The notes under the pieces were generated by a model. The model saw only the letters and a list, made by a program, of their open reading frames with translations, searched no databases and was not told the DNA's origin. Source: Heyndrickxia sporothermodurans (GTDB taxonomy: Bacteria > Bacillota > Bacilli > Bacillales > Bacillaceae_C). From it: 41,150 bases of DNA. The translations under genes were made by a program, and so were the position numbers. This document shows, piece by piece, positions 32,391 through 41,140 of the stretch. The stretch lies in the NCBI RefSeq assembly GCF_016785185.1, contig NZ_JAEKDY010000020.1. The stretch is one strand, 5' to 3'. The stretch's first letter is position 1; each line of letters opens with the position of its first letter.

Positions 32391-32579
32391 ATGACGAAAA
32401 TGAAACCGGATTTTATGGATAGTCCTTTTTTTGTTGATGAACCAGGAAATTGGCATTTAAAACCTGGTGCACCTAAAGAAATGCAAGAAGAGTTTGAAAA
32501 GTATATGGCCGCTTTAGAAGATGAAAATGTGCCCGGTACGATATTTGGGAACCATATTTCTTATCCGTATGATGAATAA
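32391..32579 (+). CDS. Small hypothetical protein, 62 aa
   Basis: ATG 32391 was chosen, with AAGATAGGAG about 9 bases upstream. An in-frame GTG at 32382 is too close to that site. The protein is acidic, soluble and Pro-rich (FFVDEPGNWHLKPGAPKEM), with one central helix (EEFEKYMAALEDE). It is not recognised. It has its own terminator and is probably monocistronic. Confidence 0.7.
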   Translation: MTKMKPDFMDSPFFVDEPGNWHLKPGAPKEMQEEFEKYMAALEDENVPGTIFGNHISYPYDE

Positions 32580-32582
32580 TGG

Positions 32583-32622
32583 AAAAGTGGAAAGTTGTAT
32601 AAGTTATAGCTTTCCACTTTTT
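32583..32622 (+). terminator. Rho-independent terminator
   Basis: AAAAGTGGAAAG pairs with CTTTCCACTTTT and ends with a T. Confidence 0.85.
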
Positions 32623-32668
32623 GATGTAAGATAAATATTAATCATGTTTAATTAAAGGGGGAGTACAA

Positions 32669-33151
32669 GTGGAGATATATCAATTTTCTGCTAAATTAAT
32701 CAATGGAGAGGACAAAAAGATATCAGATTATAAAGGAAAGGTCCTTTTAATTGTTAATACAGCTAGTAAATGCGGTTTCACAAAGCAATTTTCACAATTA
32801 CAGGACTTATATCAGAAATACGAAAAGGAAGGACTCGTAATTCTTGGGTTTCCATGTAATCAATTTCGAAATCAAGATCCGGGGAGTAATCAGGAGATTG
32901 CTGAATTCTGCTCTTTAAATTACAATGTATCCTTTCCAATGTTTGAAAAAGTGGATGTGAATGGGGAACACGCACACCCAATCTTTCAATATTTAACTTC
33001 TCAAGCACCAGGCATGCTAGGTACGAAAAAAATAAAATGGAATTTCACTAAATTTTTAATTGATCGACAAGGGAAGGTAGTAAGTAGATTTGGCTCAGCA
33101 ACAGAACCAGAGAAAATCGAAAATGATATTAAAAGACTGCTAAATTATTAG
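32669..33151 (+). CDS. bsaA: Glutathione peroxidase family thiol peroxidase (BsaA-like), 160 aa
   Basis: Thioredoxin fold with the peroxidase tetrad: C35 (TASKCGFT), Q65 (GFPCNQF), W124 and N125 (KWNFTKF). Cys, not selenocysteine, is at the active site, and C81 may be the resolving residue. It reduces hydroperoxides, probably using thioredoxin. GTG start 32669 lies behind AAAGGGGGAG. A terminator follows. Confidence 0.93.
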   Translation: MEIYQFSAKLINGEDKKISDYKGKVLLIVNTASKCGFTKQFSQLQDLYQKYEKEGLVILGFPCNQFRNQDPGSNQEIAEFCSLNYNVSFPMFEKVDVNGEHAHPIFQYLTSQAPGMLGTKKIKWNFTKFLIDRQGKVVSRFGSATEPEKIENDIKRLLNY

Positions 33152-33153
33152 TT

Positions 33154-33182
33154 AAAAAGGACAATTATTCGTTGTCCTTTTT
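33154..33182 (+). terminator. Rho-independent terminator
   Basis: AAAAAGGACAA pairs with TTGTCCTTTTT around a 7-base loop. Confidence 0.88.
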
Positions 33183-33413
33183 AATCAATTTTATATATAT
33201 TTCTCCATATAAAGTGGGTTTGATTTCGCTCTACATATCAAACATATTTCCAATAAGTCGTACCAATTCTTAATTAGTTTTCCTTCCCAAAATATCCTCC
33301 TTTTTTCACTCTTTTTCTATTACTTTGACTTTTTAATTTATTTATATTTGAAGAAAGTTATCTTCTCTTCTATACTTTATTAGTAAGTAGTTATGTGAAG
33401 GAGTCGATTAAAT

Positions 33414-33980
33414 ATGGATATTTTGGATTTAATTAAATCACGACGTTCGATTGGCGCAGTTAATGAAAGAGATGTACCTGATGAGGTCATTAATGAATTA
33501 CTTGAAGCAGCAACATGGGCACCTAATCATAAAAAAACGGAACCTTGGAAGTTTCGTGTTGTAAAAGGGGAAGGCCGTGAAAAATTAGGTATAGAAATGG
33601 CACGAATTGTTGAGTCAAAAACAAAAGGATTAAGTGAAGAAGAAGCACAAAAAAAGATTGAAAAAGCAAGGAAAGGTCCATTAAGAGCACCAGCCATTAT
33701 TATTATGGCGACAAGCCCTTCCGGAGTGGTTCCAGAAATAGAGGAAATCGTTGCAACGGGTTGTGCGATGCAAAACTTGCTTTTACTCGCAACCGAAAAA
33801 GGTTTAGCGACAATTGTAAGAACAGGGGACATTGCCTTTGAACCAGAGTTAAATAAATATCTACAATTAGACGAAAACGATAAAATTGCCGGTCTTATCT
33901 ACATCGGTTATCCGAAAAAAGGCTTTAACATTGCCGCCAAACGGATTCCCGCAGAAGATAAGACGATTTGGTTTCGTTAA
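33414..33980 (+). CDS. Nitroreductase family FMN protein (YdjA-like), 188 aa
   Basis: ATG 33414 behind GAAGGAG. FMN-binding pattern: residues 8-12 KSRRS at the N-terminus, ATWAPNHKKTEPWKF (33-47), ATGCAMQNLLLLATEKGLATIVRTG near 118-142, and GLIYIGYPKK near the end. Length and the WAPNHKKTEPW variant match the small YdjA group of nitroreductases. It acts as an NAD(P)H-dependent reductase, substrate unknown. Confidence 0.9.
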   Translation: MDILDLIKSRRSIGAVNERDVPDEVINELLEAATWAPNHKKTEPWKFRVVKGEGREKLGIEMARIVESKTKGLSEEEAQKKIEKARKGPLRAPAIIIMATSPSGVVPEIEEIVATGCAMQNLLLLATEKGLATIVRTGDIAFEPELNKYLQLDENDKIAGLIYIGYPKKGFNIAAKRIPAEDKTIWFR

Positions 33981-34009
33981 AAAAACGCCTTTCCAAATTC
34001 GGAAAGGCG
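33979..34009 (-). terminator. Terminator for rlmD
   Basis: CGCCTTTCC pairs with GGAAAGGCG. The A-run on the plus strand gives TTTTTTT after the stem on the minus strand, so it mainly serves rlmD. Confidence 0.85.
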
Positions 34010-34017
34010 AATATTTA

Positions 34018-35415
34018 TTATTCCTCTTCATTTCTCACAAGTAATGCACAACATTCAACATGTACTGTATGTGGAAATAAATCAACTGGTTGGACCATTT
34101 TTAACGAATATCCGAAAGGAACCAGTTCCTTGATATCAGTTGCAAATGTGTCCGGATTACATGAAACATATACAATCCGTTCTGGCTTTGAACGTCCGAT
34201 TCTTCTCATTACTTTTCCACCTGCACCTGAACGCGGCGGATCAAGCATTAATAATTCGGGATGACCAAAACTTTCAAGTACTTCATCAATTCCTTTGCGT
34301 GCATCTTTGGCTAAAAAGTATGTGTTCGCGATTCCATTATCTTGAGCATTGCGCTTTGCAGATTCAATGGACGTTTCCACAATTTCAATACCTGCAAGCT
34401 TTTCTACCCGACTTGCGAACGGAAGGGAGAACGTACCAACCCCACAGAAAAGGTCAATCATTTTTTCAGTTTCCTTTGGTTGTCCCATCTCTAGCGCTAG
34501 TTCAACTAATTTTTGTGCTTGTGTTGGATTCGTTTGGAAAAACGTATCAAACCATAGACGGTAGCGATAACCTGCCATTTCATCATAGATGAAATCACGT
34601 CCAGCTAATACATGTGTCTTTTCCGATTGCGTACGATCCGCCCAATCTGTATTTTCAAGCCATAATAAGCTTTTTACTTGAGGGAATTTTTCTCCGACAC
34701 GTTGAATCAAATCGCCTGCAGCAGATTCAAGGTGACCTGTTGGTGACTCAGTCGCAAAAAGGGCGAGCATCATTTCACCTGTCGCAAATGATTGTCGAAC
34801 CATTAAATGGCGTAACAATCCTTCATGGGTATCTTTATCATAGCCTTTAAGTTGATGTTCCTTCGTCCAATTTGCTACTTCCATTGCCGCTTCAACCATT
34901 TCTTTACCTGCAATTAAGCATGTTTCAAGGGAGATGATTTTTCTAAAATTACCTGCCTCATGGAGCCCAAGAGAGCCGTCTTTCGCAAATGTAAATTCCA
35001 TTTTATTACGATAACGCCATGGGTCATCCATTCCAATTGTATCTTGAACAAGTGTTGGGTCAAATCCCTGTGCTTCGATTGCCTGTTTGACATGTGCCGT
35101 TTTTTGTTTTAATTGTCCTGCATAATCCCAATGCTGCCAAACACAGCCTCCACAAAGACTAAAATGCGGACATGGGGGTGTTACGCGTTCTGGGTGCGCT
35201 TCTAAAATTTCTTCAGTCAGCGCTTTTCTTCTTCTTTTCTCTGGCTGATCCACAATTACACGAACTTTTTCACCTGGAAGGGTTTGGGGAATAGTAAGCC
35301 TTAATTTCTTCGGATTTCCAAGTTCGTTTTCACGCCAAACAACTGCTTGTCCGGAACCTTTTGCATCTAATTGGCGAATTTCAGTAACCAATGTTTCTCC
35401 TTTAGTAACAGTCAA
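34018..35415 (-). CDS. rlmD: 23S rRNA (uracil-5-)-methyltransferase, RlmD/RlmCD type
   Basis: 465 residues. A TRAM RNA-binding domain (about 5-62) is followed by an iron-sulphur cluster with C82, C88 and C91 (CPHFSLCGGC) and a fourth Cys near 166. A Rossmann methyltransferase domain follows with DLFCGVGTFSLPFA (SAM binding), LDPPRSGAG and the catalytic nucleophile in YVSCNPDTFATD. It methylates C5 of a uridine in 23S rRNA; in Bacilli one enzyme (RlmCD) may serve two sites. The TTG start lies behind GAGGAGGA. It is a paralogue of YefA/YfjO, and the two cannot be told apart here. Confidence 0.9.
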   Translation of the reverse strand: MTVTKGETLVTEIRQLDAKGSGQAVVWRENELGNPKKLRLTIPQTLPGEKVRVIVDQPEKRRRKALTEEILEAHPERVTPPCPHFSLCGGCVWQHWDYAGQLKQKTAHVKQAIEAQGFDPTLVQDTIGMDDPWRYRNKMEFTFAKDGSLGLHEAGNFRKIISLETCLIAGKEMVEAAMEVANWTKEHQLKGYDKDTHEGLLRHLMVRQSFATGEMMLALFATESPTGHLESAAGDLIQRVGEKFPQVKSLLWLENTDWADRTQSEKTHVLAGRDFIYDEMAGYRYRLWFDTFFQTNPTQAQKLVELALEMGQPKETEKMIDLFCGVGTFSLPFASRVEKLAGIEIVETSIESAKRNAQDNGIANTYFLAKDARKGIDEVLESFGHPELLMLDPPRSGAGGKVMRRIGRSKPERIVYVSCNPDTFATDIKELVPFGYSLKMVQPVDLFPHTVHVECCALLVRNEEE

Positions 35416-35786
35416 TCGATGTTCCTCCTCCTACATTATCTATATGATAAAAAAACAGACCGTCCCATGACGATTCGTTGATTCATTTATGAATTTGTAA
35501 CATATCTACTTATTATAACGAATCAAGACCTAATTGAAAATATTTCATACATAGTAGTTTTTACTAACGAATAAATTTTGTGTTTTCGATTTCTTTTGAT
35601 AATAAAGATTGAATTATTGCAGATAGTAAAAAATGGATTCAAATAAACTCTCTAAATGGTAATTTGTTCACAATTTAAACAACTAAATTTCACATATTCC
35701 TCAACAATACGTTGTAATTCTGTCATTAATGGACGTTAGAAATGAATGGTAACAGGGTAAAATAGTCGGTAAGGAGAGATGAAGCC
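35416..35786. other. Intergenic region before the cyd operon
   Basis: It holds divergent promoters for rlmD and the bd operon. TTCACAA (about 35669) and TTTCACAT (about 35690) look like half-sites of the Rex motif TTGTGA-N6-TCACAA. No complete site is visible, so control by Rex is only a possibility. No gene of reasonable size is seen. Confidence 0.35.
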
Positions 35787-35882
35787 ATGTATAAAAAACA
35801 GGAAAAGAAACTCATTTGGATTAGTTTTATAGTGGCAGGAATAATGTTGTTGTCTATTTTAGGACGTATTTTCGCAAGCTAA
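35787..35882 (+). CDS. 31-residue single-span membrane peptide upstream of cydA
   Basis: ATG 35787 follows AAGGAGAGATG. The peptide is a basic head (MYKKQEKK) and one hydrophobic helix (LIWISFIVAGIMLLSILG) ending RIFAS. Its stop is 12 bases before the cydA ATG, and the cydA ribosome site (AAGGAG) starts at the stop codon, so the two are coupled. It has the size and layout of accessory bd-oxidase subunits such as CydX/CydS but different sequence. It was not recognised as a known family. Confidence 0.65.
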   Translation: MYKKQEKKLIWISFIVAGIMLLSILGRIFAS

Positions 35883-35894
35883 GGAGTGATATAA

Positions 35895-37241
35895 ATGGAT
35901 GGGGGAAATTCAGTATTTTACAGTCGTGTACTAACAGAACTTACATTATCATTTCATATTATTTACGCGACGATCGGTGTCGGTGTCCCATTGATGATCA
36001 TGATTGCACAATGGATTGGGATTAAGAAAAATGACGAGCATTATATTTTACTTGCCAGACGACTTGCACGTGGTTTTGTGATTACGGTTGCTGTCGGAGT
36101 CGTAACTGGGACAGCCATCGGGCTGCAATTGTCATTATTATGGCCGAATTTTATGGAACTGGCGGGAAATGTTATTGCCTTACCGTTATTTATGGAAACC
36201 TTCGCCTTTTTCTTTGAAGCAATTTTCTTAGGGATCTATTTATATACATGGGATCGCTTTGAAAATCAGCGCAAGCATATGCTGTTGCTAATACCGGTAG
36301 CTATCGGTGCTTCGATGTCAGCTGTTTTCATTACAATTGTGAATGCGTTTATGAACGCACCACAAGGTTTTGATGTGGTGAATGGTCAATTAGTTAATAT
36401 TAAGCCGATACTTGCTATGTTAAATCCTGCGATGCCAACGAAGGTAGGCCATGTACTAGTTACTGCTTATATGACATCTGCATTTGTACTGGCAGCAATC
36501 GCAGCATTTAGAATGTTAAAAGGATCCAAGCACGTATATCATAAAAAATCTTTATTTTTATTCATGAAATTGGGCTTGATTTTTTCCATTGCTTCATTAA
36601 TTATTGGAGATTTCTCTGCTAAATATTTAGTGAAATATCAACCGGAAAAATTAGCTGCCGCCGAATGGCATTTTGAAACAGGTAAAGGGGCACCTCTCGT
36701 ATTATTCGGTGTAACTGATGGCGAAGAGGTAAAGTATGCGATAAAAGTCCCTTATGCATTAAGTGTTCTAGCGCATAGTAATCTAAATGCGGAAGTGACA
36801 GGATTGAATGAATTTCCAAAGGATGAAGTTCCTCCTCTTTATATTCATTATTTATTTGATACGATGGTCCTTATTGGAACATTTATGATTATTTTCTCCG
36901 CCATCTATGTATTTGGAAAAATCAAAGGCTGGACATTTATCACCTCGCGATGGTTCCGATGTATCATTGTTGCAGGTGGTCCATTATCCATCATTGCCTT
37001 AGAAGCAGGTTGGTGGCTGGCAGAAGTAGGACGTCAACCATGGATACTTTATAAGTATATGAAGGTAACTGACGCCGCAACAAGTAGTGAACATGTTGAT
37101 CTCATGCTTATGCTTTTCTGTATATTGTATCTGATTCTTGGAATTGGAAGTATTGTCGTTCTTCGTCGGATGTTCCGCAACAATCCAATTGAACAAGAAA
37201 TTGCTGATCGTCAGGCTGAAAAGGGCGGTGATTTAATATGA
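35895..37241 (+). CDS. cydA: Cytochrome bd-type quinol oxidase subunit I
   Basis: 448 residues and nine spans. Haem ligands: H21 (LSFHIIYATIG) and H186 (KVGHVLVTAYM), and a Met further on. E101 and E108 (FMETFAFFFEAI) lie near the di-haem site. The Q-loop core QPEKLAAAEWHFET (about 253-266) binds quinol, and the Q-loop is the short form of Bacillaceae (YthA/Geobacillus type). GWWLAEVGRQPW is the family signature. It reduces O2 at high affinity without pumping. Translation is coupled upstream to the 31-residue gene and overlaps cydB in ATGA. Confidence 0.96.
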   Translation: MDGGNSVFYSRVLTELTLSFHIIYATIGVGVPLMIMIAQWIGIKKNDEHYILLARRLARGFVITVAVGVVTGTAIGLQLSLLWPNFMELAGNVIALPLFMETFAFFFEAIFLGIYLYTWDRFENQRKHMLLLIPVAIGASMSAVFITIVNAFMNAPQGFDVVNGQLVNIKPILAMLNPAMPTKVGHVLVTAYMTSAFVLAAIAAFRMLKGSKHVYHKKSLFLFMKLGLIFSIASLIIGDFSAKYLVKYQPEKLAAAEWHFETGKGAPLVLFGVTDGEEVKYAIKVPYALSVLAHSNLNAEVTGLNEFPKDEVPPLYIHYLFDTMVLIGTFMIIFSAIYVFGKIKGWTFITSRWFRCIIVAGGPLSIIALEAGWWLAEVGRQPWILYKYMKVTDAATSSEHVDLMLMLFCILYLILGIGSIVVLRRMFRNNPIEQEIADRQAEKGGDLI

Positions 37242-38263
37242 ATTTGGAGGTTCTTGGAATATCGGTTTTGTGGTTGTTTCTGTTCGGCTATGTAATTATT
37301 GCTTCCATCGACTTTGGTGCGGGGTTTTTTAACGCATACAGCGTCTTAACCGGTCGTCAGCATATATTGACACATATTATCCAACGATATTTATCGCCAG
37401 TATGGGAAATTACGAATGTGTTTTTAGTTTTCTTTTTCGTTGGGATGGTTGGTTTTTTTCCGAAAACAGCTTTTTATTATGGAACAACCTTACTCGTACC
37501 AGCAAGCATTGGAATTATTTTATTGGCTATCCGTGGAAGCTATTATGCCTTCGAATCATATGGTTCGCGGGGACATAAAGGATACTCATTTATGTATGGA
37601 ATTGCAGGTTTGCTAATCCCAGCTTCCTTATCTGTTGTTTTAACCATTTCCGAAGGAGGATTTGTATCCATTACGAATGGCCAGCCAGCACTAGATTATT
37701 GGCGTTTATTTACTAGTCCTTTAACTTGGAGTATTGTCGTTTTAGCAATAGCTGCTGTGCTTTATATTTCAGCGGTGTTTCTTACATGGTATGCCAATAA
37801 AGCAAAAGATGTGGAAGCAACCCGCATCCTACGAAAATATGCGTTGATTTGGGCGGTACCATTAGCAATTACCGTAATCGGAATAATGGTAGAATTGAAA
37901 AATCATAATCCGGAACATTATTCCCGTATGGTCGATTTGTGGTATATGTTCGCAATTTCAGGATTAATGTTTTTCGTTACTGTATGGTTTATTTGGCAAC
38001 GTAGAAATTATGGTATTGCACTCGCATTATTAATAGGTCAATTCGCCTTTGCATTTTATGCCTATGGTGTGTCCCATTATCCGTATTTGTTGTATCCATA
38101 TTTAACTTTATACGATTCCTTTACAAACGAAGCGATGGCTTTATCATTAGTAATTGCCTTTATCGCTGGGCTTTGTCTATTAATTCCATCCTTATATTTA
38201 GTATTAAAATTATTTTTATTTGATAAGGATTATGTACGTGGAAAAGAAAACGGTCATGTGTAA
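37238..38263 (+). CDS. cydB: Cytochrome bd-type quinol oxidase subunit II
   Basis: 341 residues with eight or nine spans. N-terminal LWLFLFGYVIIASIDFGAGFF is the CydB signature (conserved Asp 26). Its ATG overlaps the end of cydA. It pairs with CydA to form the oxidase core and carries no haem ligand itself. CydS follows 12 bases after its stop. Confidence 0.95.
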   Translation: MNLEVLGISVLWLFLFGYVIIASIDFGAGFFNAYSVLTGRQHILTHIIQRYLSPVWEITNVFLVFFFVGMVGFFPKTAFYYGTTLLVPASIGIILLAIRGSYYAFESYGSRGHKGYSFMYGIAGLLIPASLSVVLTISEGGFVSITNGQPALDYWRLFTSPLTWSIVVLAIAAVLYISAVFLTWYANKAKDVEATRILRKYALIWAVPLAITVIGIMVELKNHNPEHYSRMVDLWYMFAISGLMFFVTVWFIWQRRNYGIALALLIGQFAFAFYAYGVSHYPYLLYPYLTLYDSFTNEAMALSLVIAFIAGLCLLIPSLYLVLKLFLFDKDYVRGKENGHV

Positions 38264-38275
38264 GGAGGGTTATTT

Positions 38276-38398
38276 TTGGAGAACTTTTTAATTTTCTATG
38301 GACCTTTTATCATTGTTGCCCTTTCAATTGGTGTGGGATTTTTCGCAGGGTTAAAGGACGGTCCAGTGAAAAAGTGGGATAAAGAACAGGAATCATAA
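38276..38398 (+). CDS. cydS: Cytochrome bd oxidase small subunit CydS, 40 aa
   Basis: TTG start 38276 follows TAAGGAGGG. The single helix reads ENFLIFYGPFIIVALSIGVG, then FFAGLKDGPVKKW. It matches the pattern of CydS of the Geobacillus bd oxidase (FLI-Y-P-VVALS, then GLKD), where it forms the third subunit next to haem b595. The position after cydAB fits. The C-terminal tail is a few residues longer than that protein. Confidence 0.85.
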   Translation: MENFLIFYGPFIIVALSIGVGFFAGLKDGPVKKWDKEQES

Positions 38399-38401
38399 TT
38401 T

Positions 38402-38430
38402 AAAAGGGTGTTCAATTTGAACACCCTTTT
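38402..38430. terminator. Bidirectional terminator
   Basis: AAAAGGGTGTTCAA pairs perfectly with TTGAACACCCTTTT with a one-base centre. It serves the cyd operon and the convergent CAP gene. Confidence 0.85.
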
Positions 38431-38451
38431 ATGGTAATTGAATTATTTTAC

Positions 38452-39573
38452 TTACTTCGCATAAAAATCTTGCGTATAAAAAGGTTGGGATTCCTCATTA
38501 AACGCGACACCAGTACCTAAGTATTTATAATCCCGATGCAGAATATTTTTGCGGTGACCAAGTGAATTCATTAATCCTTCATGAGCAAAAATACTACTAA
38601 GCTGGCCATAAGCAATATTTTCTCCTGCTAAAAGAAAGCGTATATGATCTTGACTCATACGGTCAAATGGTGATTGGCCTTTAAGATTCGTATGATCAAA
38701 GAACTGATGTTCAGCCATATCTTTACTATGGTTACGTGCTGTCACTTGAACATGTTGATCCCATGATAAAATCGGCAGATGATGATTAACCCGCGATGAA
38801 TTGGTTAAATCGAATAACTGATATTCAAATCCAAGCACTAACTTTTGATTCGGTTTCGTATAATAGTCTTTTTTCTGCTGTTCAACATTTTTACTAATCA
38901 ATTGGATTGCTGTAACTGTATTGTTTGAATGCTTATCATAAAAAATCGTTACATACATATCATCAATTAGATATACATCATATTCACTATTTTTTTGAAA
39001 TTGATACATGATCAATCCTTTGCGAATCCCTGATAATGGTTCACCAAGCTTTGTTCGAACGGTTTTTTTAGGCACACCTAATTTAATGCCATTCGTGGAA
39101 GTTATTAAATTTTGATTCGAGTATAACCCGATTACTCGATTATCTTTATCGTACATTGTCATGAAAAAATGATGGTAGTTTTCATGATAAGCAAACCATT
39201 TCGTTCCGTATTCATTCATCGATGCACGCTTTGCCATTCCTGCTTGTTTCTCTACATCTTTTTTTCTGTCACCGATCTCAATATTATGAATTGAAAACAT
39301 GTGAGAATTTGGTGATTTCAATGAAACCTTCTCATTCCGTTTTTCTTCAGATTTCTGTTGTATAGGCAATTGTTCATTTTTTTCAATCCCAAAATCATTT
39401 AATACATGTTGAAACTTATCAATGATAGGTTTTATATCAAAATTCTCAATTTTAGATTCAATCAAATCAATCGTCTCATGAAATTCGGTTTTTTCTAGCT
39501 TTTTATCAATCGTCGGCCAGGAAAAAATGAATAAACAAATACAAGCTACTAAAATAATAAAACGAATCATCAT
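38452..39573 (-). CDS. CAP-domain protein with CAP-associated N-terminal domain (YlbC-like), 373 aa
   Basis: ATG 39573 follows CAGGAGGAAAA, so the first 11 residues of the longer frame are dropped. An N-terminal hydrophobic helix (about 3-20) anchors or exports the protein. A low-complexity linker (about 21-85) precedes the CAP-associated domain (about 90-230, IGDRKKDVEKQAG, TKLGEPLSGIRKGL). The CAP/SCP domain (about 245-373) carries FDLTNSSRVNHHLPILSWDQHV, HSKDMAEHQFFDHTNLKGQSPFDR, GENIAYG and LGHRKNIL. The conserved His/Glu positions are kept. Extracellular; function unknown. Confidence 0.9.
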   Translation of the reverse strand: MMIRFIILVACICLFIFSWPTIDKKLEKTEFHETIDLIESKIENFDIKPIIDKFQHVLNDFGIEKNEQLPIQQKSEEKRNEKVSLKSPNSHMFSIHNIEIGDRKKDVEKQAGMAKRASMNEYGTKWFAYHENYHHFFMTMYDKDNRVIGLYSNQNLITSTNGIKLGVPKKTVRTKLGEPLSGIRKGLIMYQFQKNSEYDVYLIDDMYVTIFYDKHSNNTVTAIQLISKNVEQQKKDYYTKPNQKLVLGFEYQLFDLTNSSRVNHHLPILSWDQHVQVTARNHSKDMAEHQFFDHTNLKGQSPFDRMSQDHIRFLLAGENIAYGQLSSIFAHEGLMNSLGHRKNILHRDYKYLGTGVAFNEESQPFYTQDFYAK

Positions 39574-39780
39574 TTTTTCCTCCTGTTTTAATAAAATTTT
39601 CGCCAATAAAGGGAGAAGTTATAACAATTATACATAAAAATTGCTTTGTTCGGGGAAAATTAGAGGTTAGGAAAAGTTGGAAATGATCGTAAAAGTTTAG
39701 TCCAACAATCTAAAAAATAAATTTTTAAAAATTTAAAAATAATTGTTGAAATATTGGATCAGAATTATTAAAATAATTTA

Positions 39781-39808
39781 TGAAAACGATTTCATGAAAT
39801 CGATTTCA
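39781..39808 (+). promoter_or_regulatory. Tandem operators upstream of the LacI gene
   Basis: TGAAAACGATTTCA (39781-39794) and TGAAATCGATTTCA (39795-39808) lie side by side. The second is a perfect palindrome with a central CG, as LacI-family operators have, and the first differs by one base. They are 56 bases before the start, consistent with autoregulation. Confidence 0.7.
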
Positions 39809-39863
39809 GTCCTTTGTGTATTTATCATATGTCGAAGGAGGGAGAGAATAGGGGGGATAGTAG

Positions 39864-40862
39864 TTGGCAACAATTGCCGATGTAGCAAAACTTGCTGGCT
39901 TATCGCGTGCTACGGTTTCAAGGGTAATTAACAATCACCCTTATGTTTCCGATGAGAAAAAGAAATTAGTAAAAGAAGCAATGGAGGCATTGAATTATTA
40001 CCCAAACTCAACCGCACAAAAGCTTAGAAGCCAGAAAACAGAAACGATTGCCGTTTTAGTTCCATTATTAACAAATCCTTTTTTTGCCTATTTATTAGAA
40101 GGAATTGACACGGTGGCAAATGAACGCGGGTATCAGTTACTCGTATGCCAAACACGGTACAACACAGCAAAAGAATTATATTTTTTAAATCTATTAAAAA
40201 CAAAGCAAGTGGATGGAATTATTTTAACCTCTATTGAAAACGACTGGAATAAAATTAATGATTTTAGCGAATTTGGTCCAATTGTCCTCTGTAATGAATT
40301 CGATGAACGAGCGAATGTCCCATGTGTTCGGTTAGATCAAGTTTACGGTGGTTACATTGGGACCCGACATTTGATCGAAAAAGGACATACAAAAATAGCT
40401 TATTGCAGTGGGAAATATGGAAAATACATTAGCAAGCTATCAATGGAGAGGGAATCGGGTTATAAAATGGCACTTGCAGAATATAACATACCGATCAGAG
40501 AAGAATTTATTTTTAGAGAAGCAACAGATATTGAAGGCGGTAAAATGACCTTAAGAAAAATTCTTCGGTTACAGGATCGCCCGACAGCTATTTTTACGGG
40601 AAGTGATATGGTTGCTGCGGGGGTAATTACTGAAGCAAAAGCAAGTGGATTACGTATCCCGGAAGATATAGCTGTGATTGGTTTTGATGATCAACCAATA
40701 GCTGAAATGATTGAGCCGAAAATTACAACGATTAAACAGCCAATACTAGAAATTGGGCAGAAAGCAAGTAAACTCATGATGGATATTATTGAAAAGAAAG
40801 ACGGACAAGATGAATTTAATAGTTTACTATCTTTACAATTAATTGTAAGGGCTTCCACGTGA
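39864..40862 (+). CDS. LacI family transcriptional regulator, 332 aa
   Basis: TTG start 39864, with GGGGGGAT about 5 bases upstream. N-terminal LacI helix-turn-helix (ATIADVAKLAGLSRATVSRVINNHPYVS) and hinge helix (NSTAQKLRSQK) precede the periplasmic-binding-protein-like effector domain (about 60-332: TIAVLVPLLTNPFFAYLLEGI, AVIGFDDQPIAEMIEPKITTIKQP). The effector is probably a sugar. No sugar gene follows in this window, so its regulon is elsewhere or beyond the edge. Confidence 0.93.
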   Translation: MATIADVAKLAGLSRATVSRVINNHPYVSDEKKKLVKEAMEALNYYPNSTAQKLRSQKTETIAVLVPLLTNPFFAYLLEGIDTVANERGYQLLVCQTRYNTAKELYFLNLLKTKQVDGIILTSIENDWNKINDFSEFGPIVLCNEFDERANVPCVRLDQVYGGYIGTRHLIEKGHTKIAYCSGKYGKYISKLSMERESGYKMALAEYNIPIREEFIFREATDIEGGKMTLRKILRLQDRPTAIFTGSDMVAAGVITEAKASGLRIPEDIAVIGFDDQPIAEMIEPKITTIKQPILEIGQKASKLMMDIIEKKDGQDEFNSLLSLQLIVRAST

Positions 40863-40964
40863 GGTACACAAAAGATATAACAATACGTATTTAAAGGTAT
40901 TGTAAAAAGTTCTATGAAAACTAAATAGTTGTTTAGGTTACTTTCCATTTATTAGGTGGGGAGC

Positions 40965-41140
40965 TCCCGCAATCGCTCTTGACAAACACGCCAATGGTTT
41001 GATCCAAGGTTAACAAGGGCGAAGGGGACAAAAAGAAGGCATACCAAATAAGCCCTTGGTATTTTCATTTTAAACCATTGGCAAGTTCGGTTTGTCAAGA
41101 GTTCGCTCCGCCGATTGCTAAATTTGTCCAAGGGCTCTGC
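40965..41140. repeat. Large imperfect inverted repeat at the window edge
   Basis: CTCTTGACAAAC-ACGCCAATGGTTT (40976-41000) is mirrored by 41072-41101 (AAACCATTGGC, then TTTGTCAAGAG), with a few extra bases in one arm. CAATCG (40970) and CGATTG (41112) continue the match outward. Inner words CAAGGGC (41014) and GCCCTTG (41052) pair too, and CCAAGGGC occurs again at 41128. It may be an interspersed repeat. It probably continues beyond the window. No gene lies in 40863-41150. Confidence 0.55.

Noticed and set aside
34140..34850. Plus-strand ORFs opposite rlmD
   Set aside because: They are antisense shadows of rlmD, with no membrane or domain pattern of their own.
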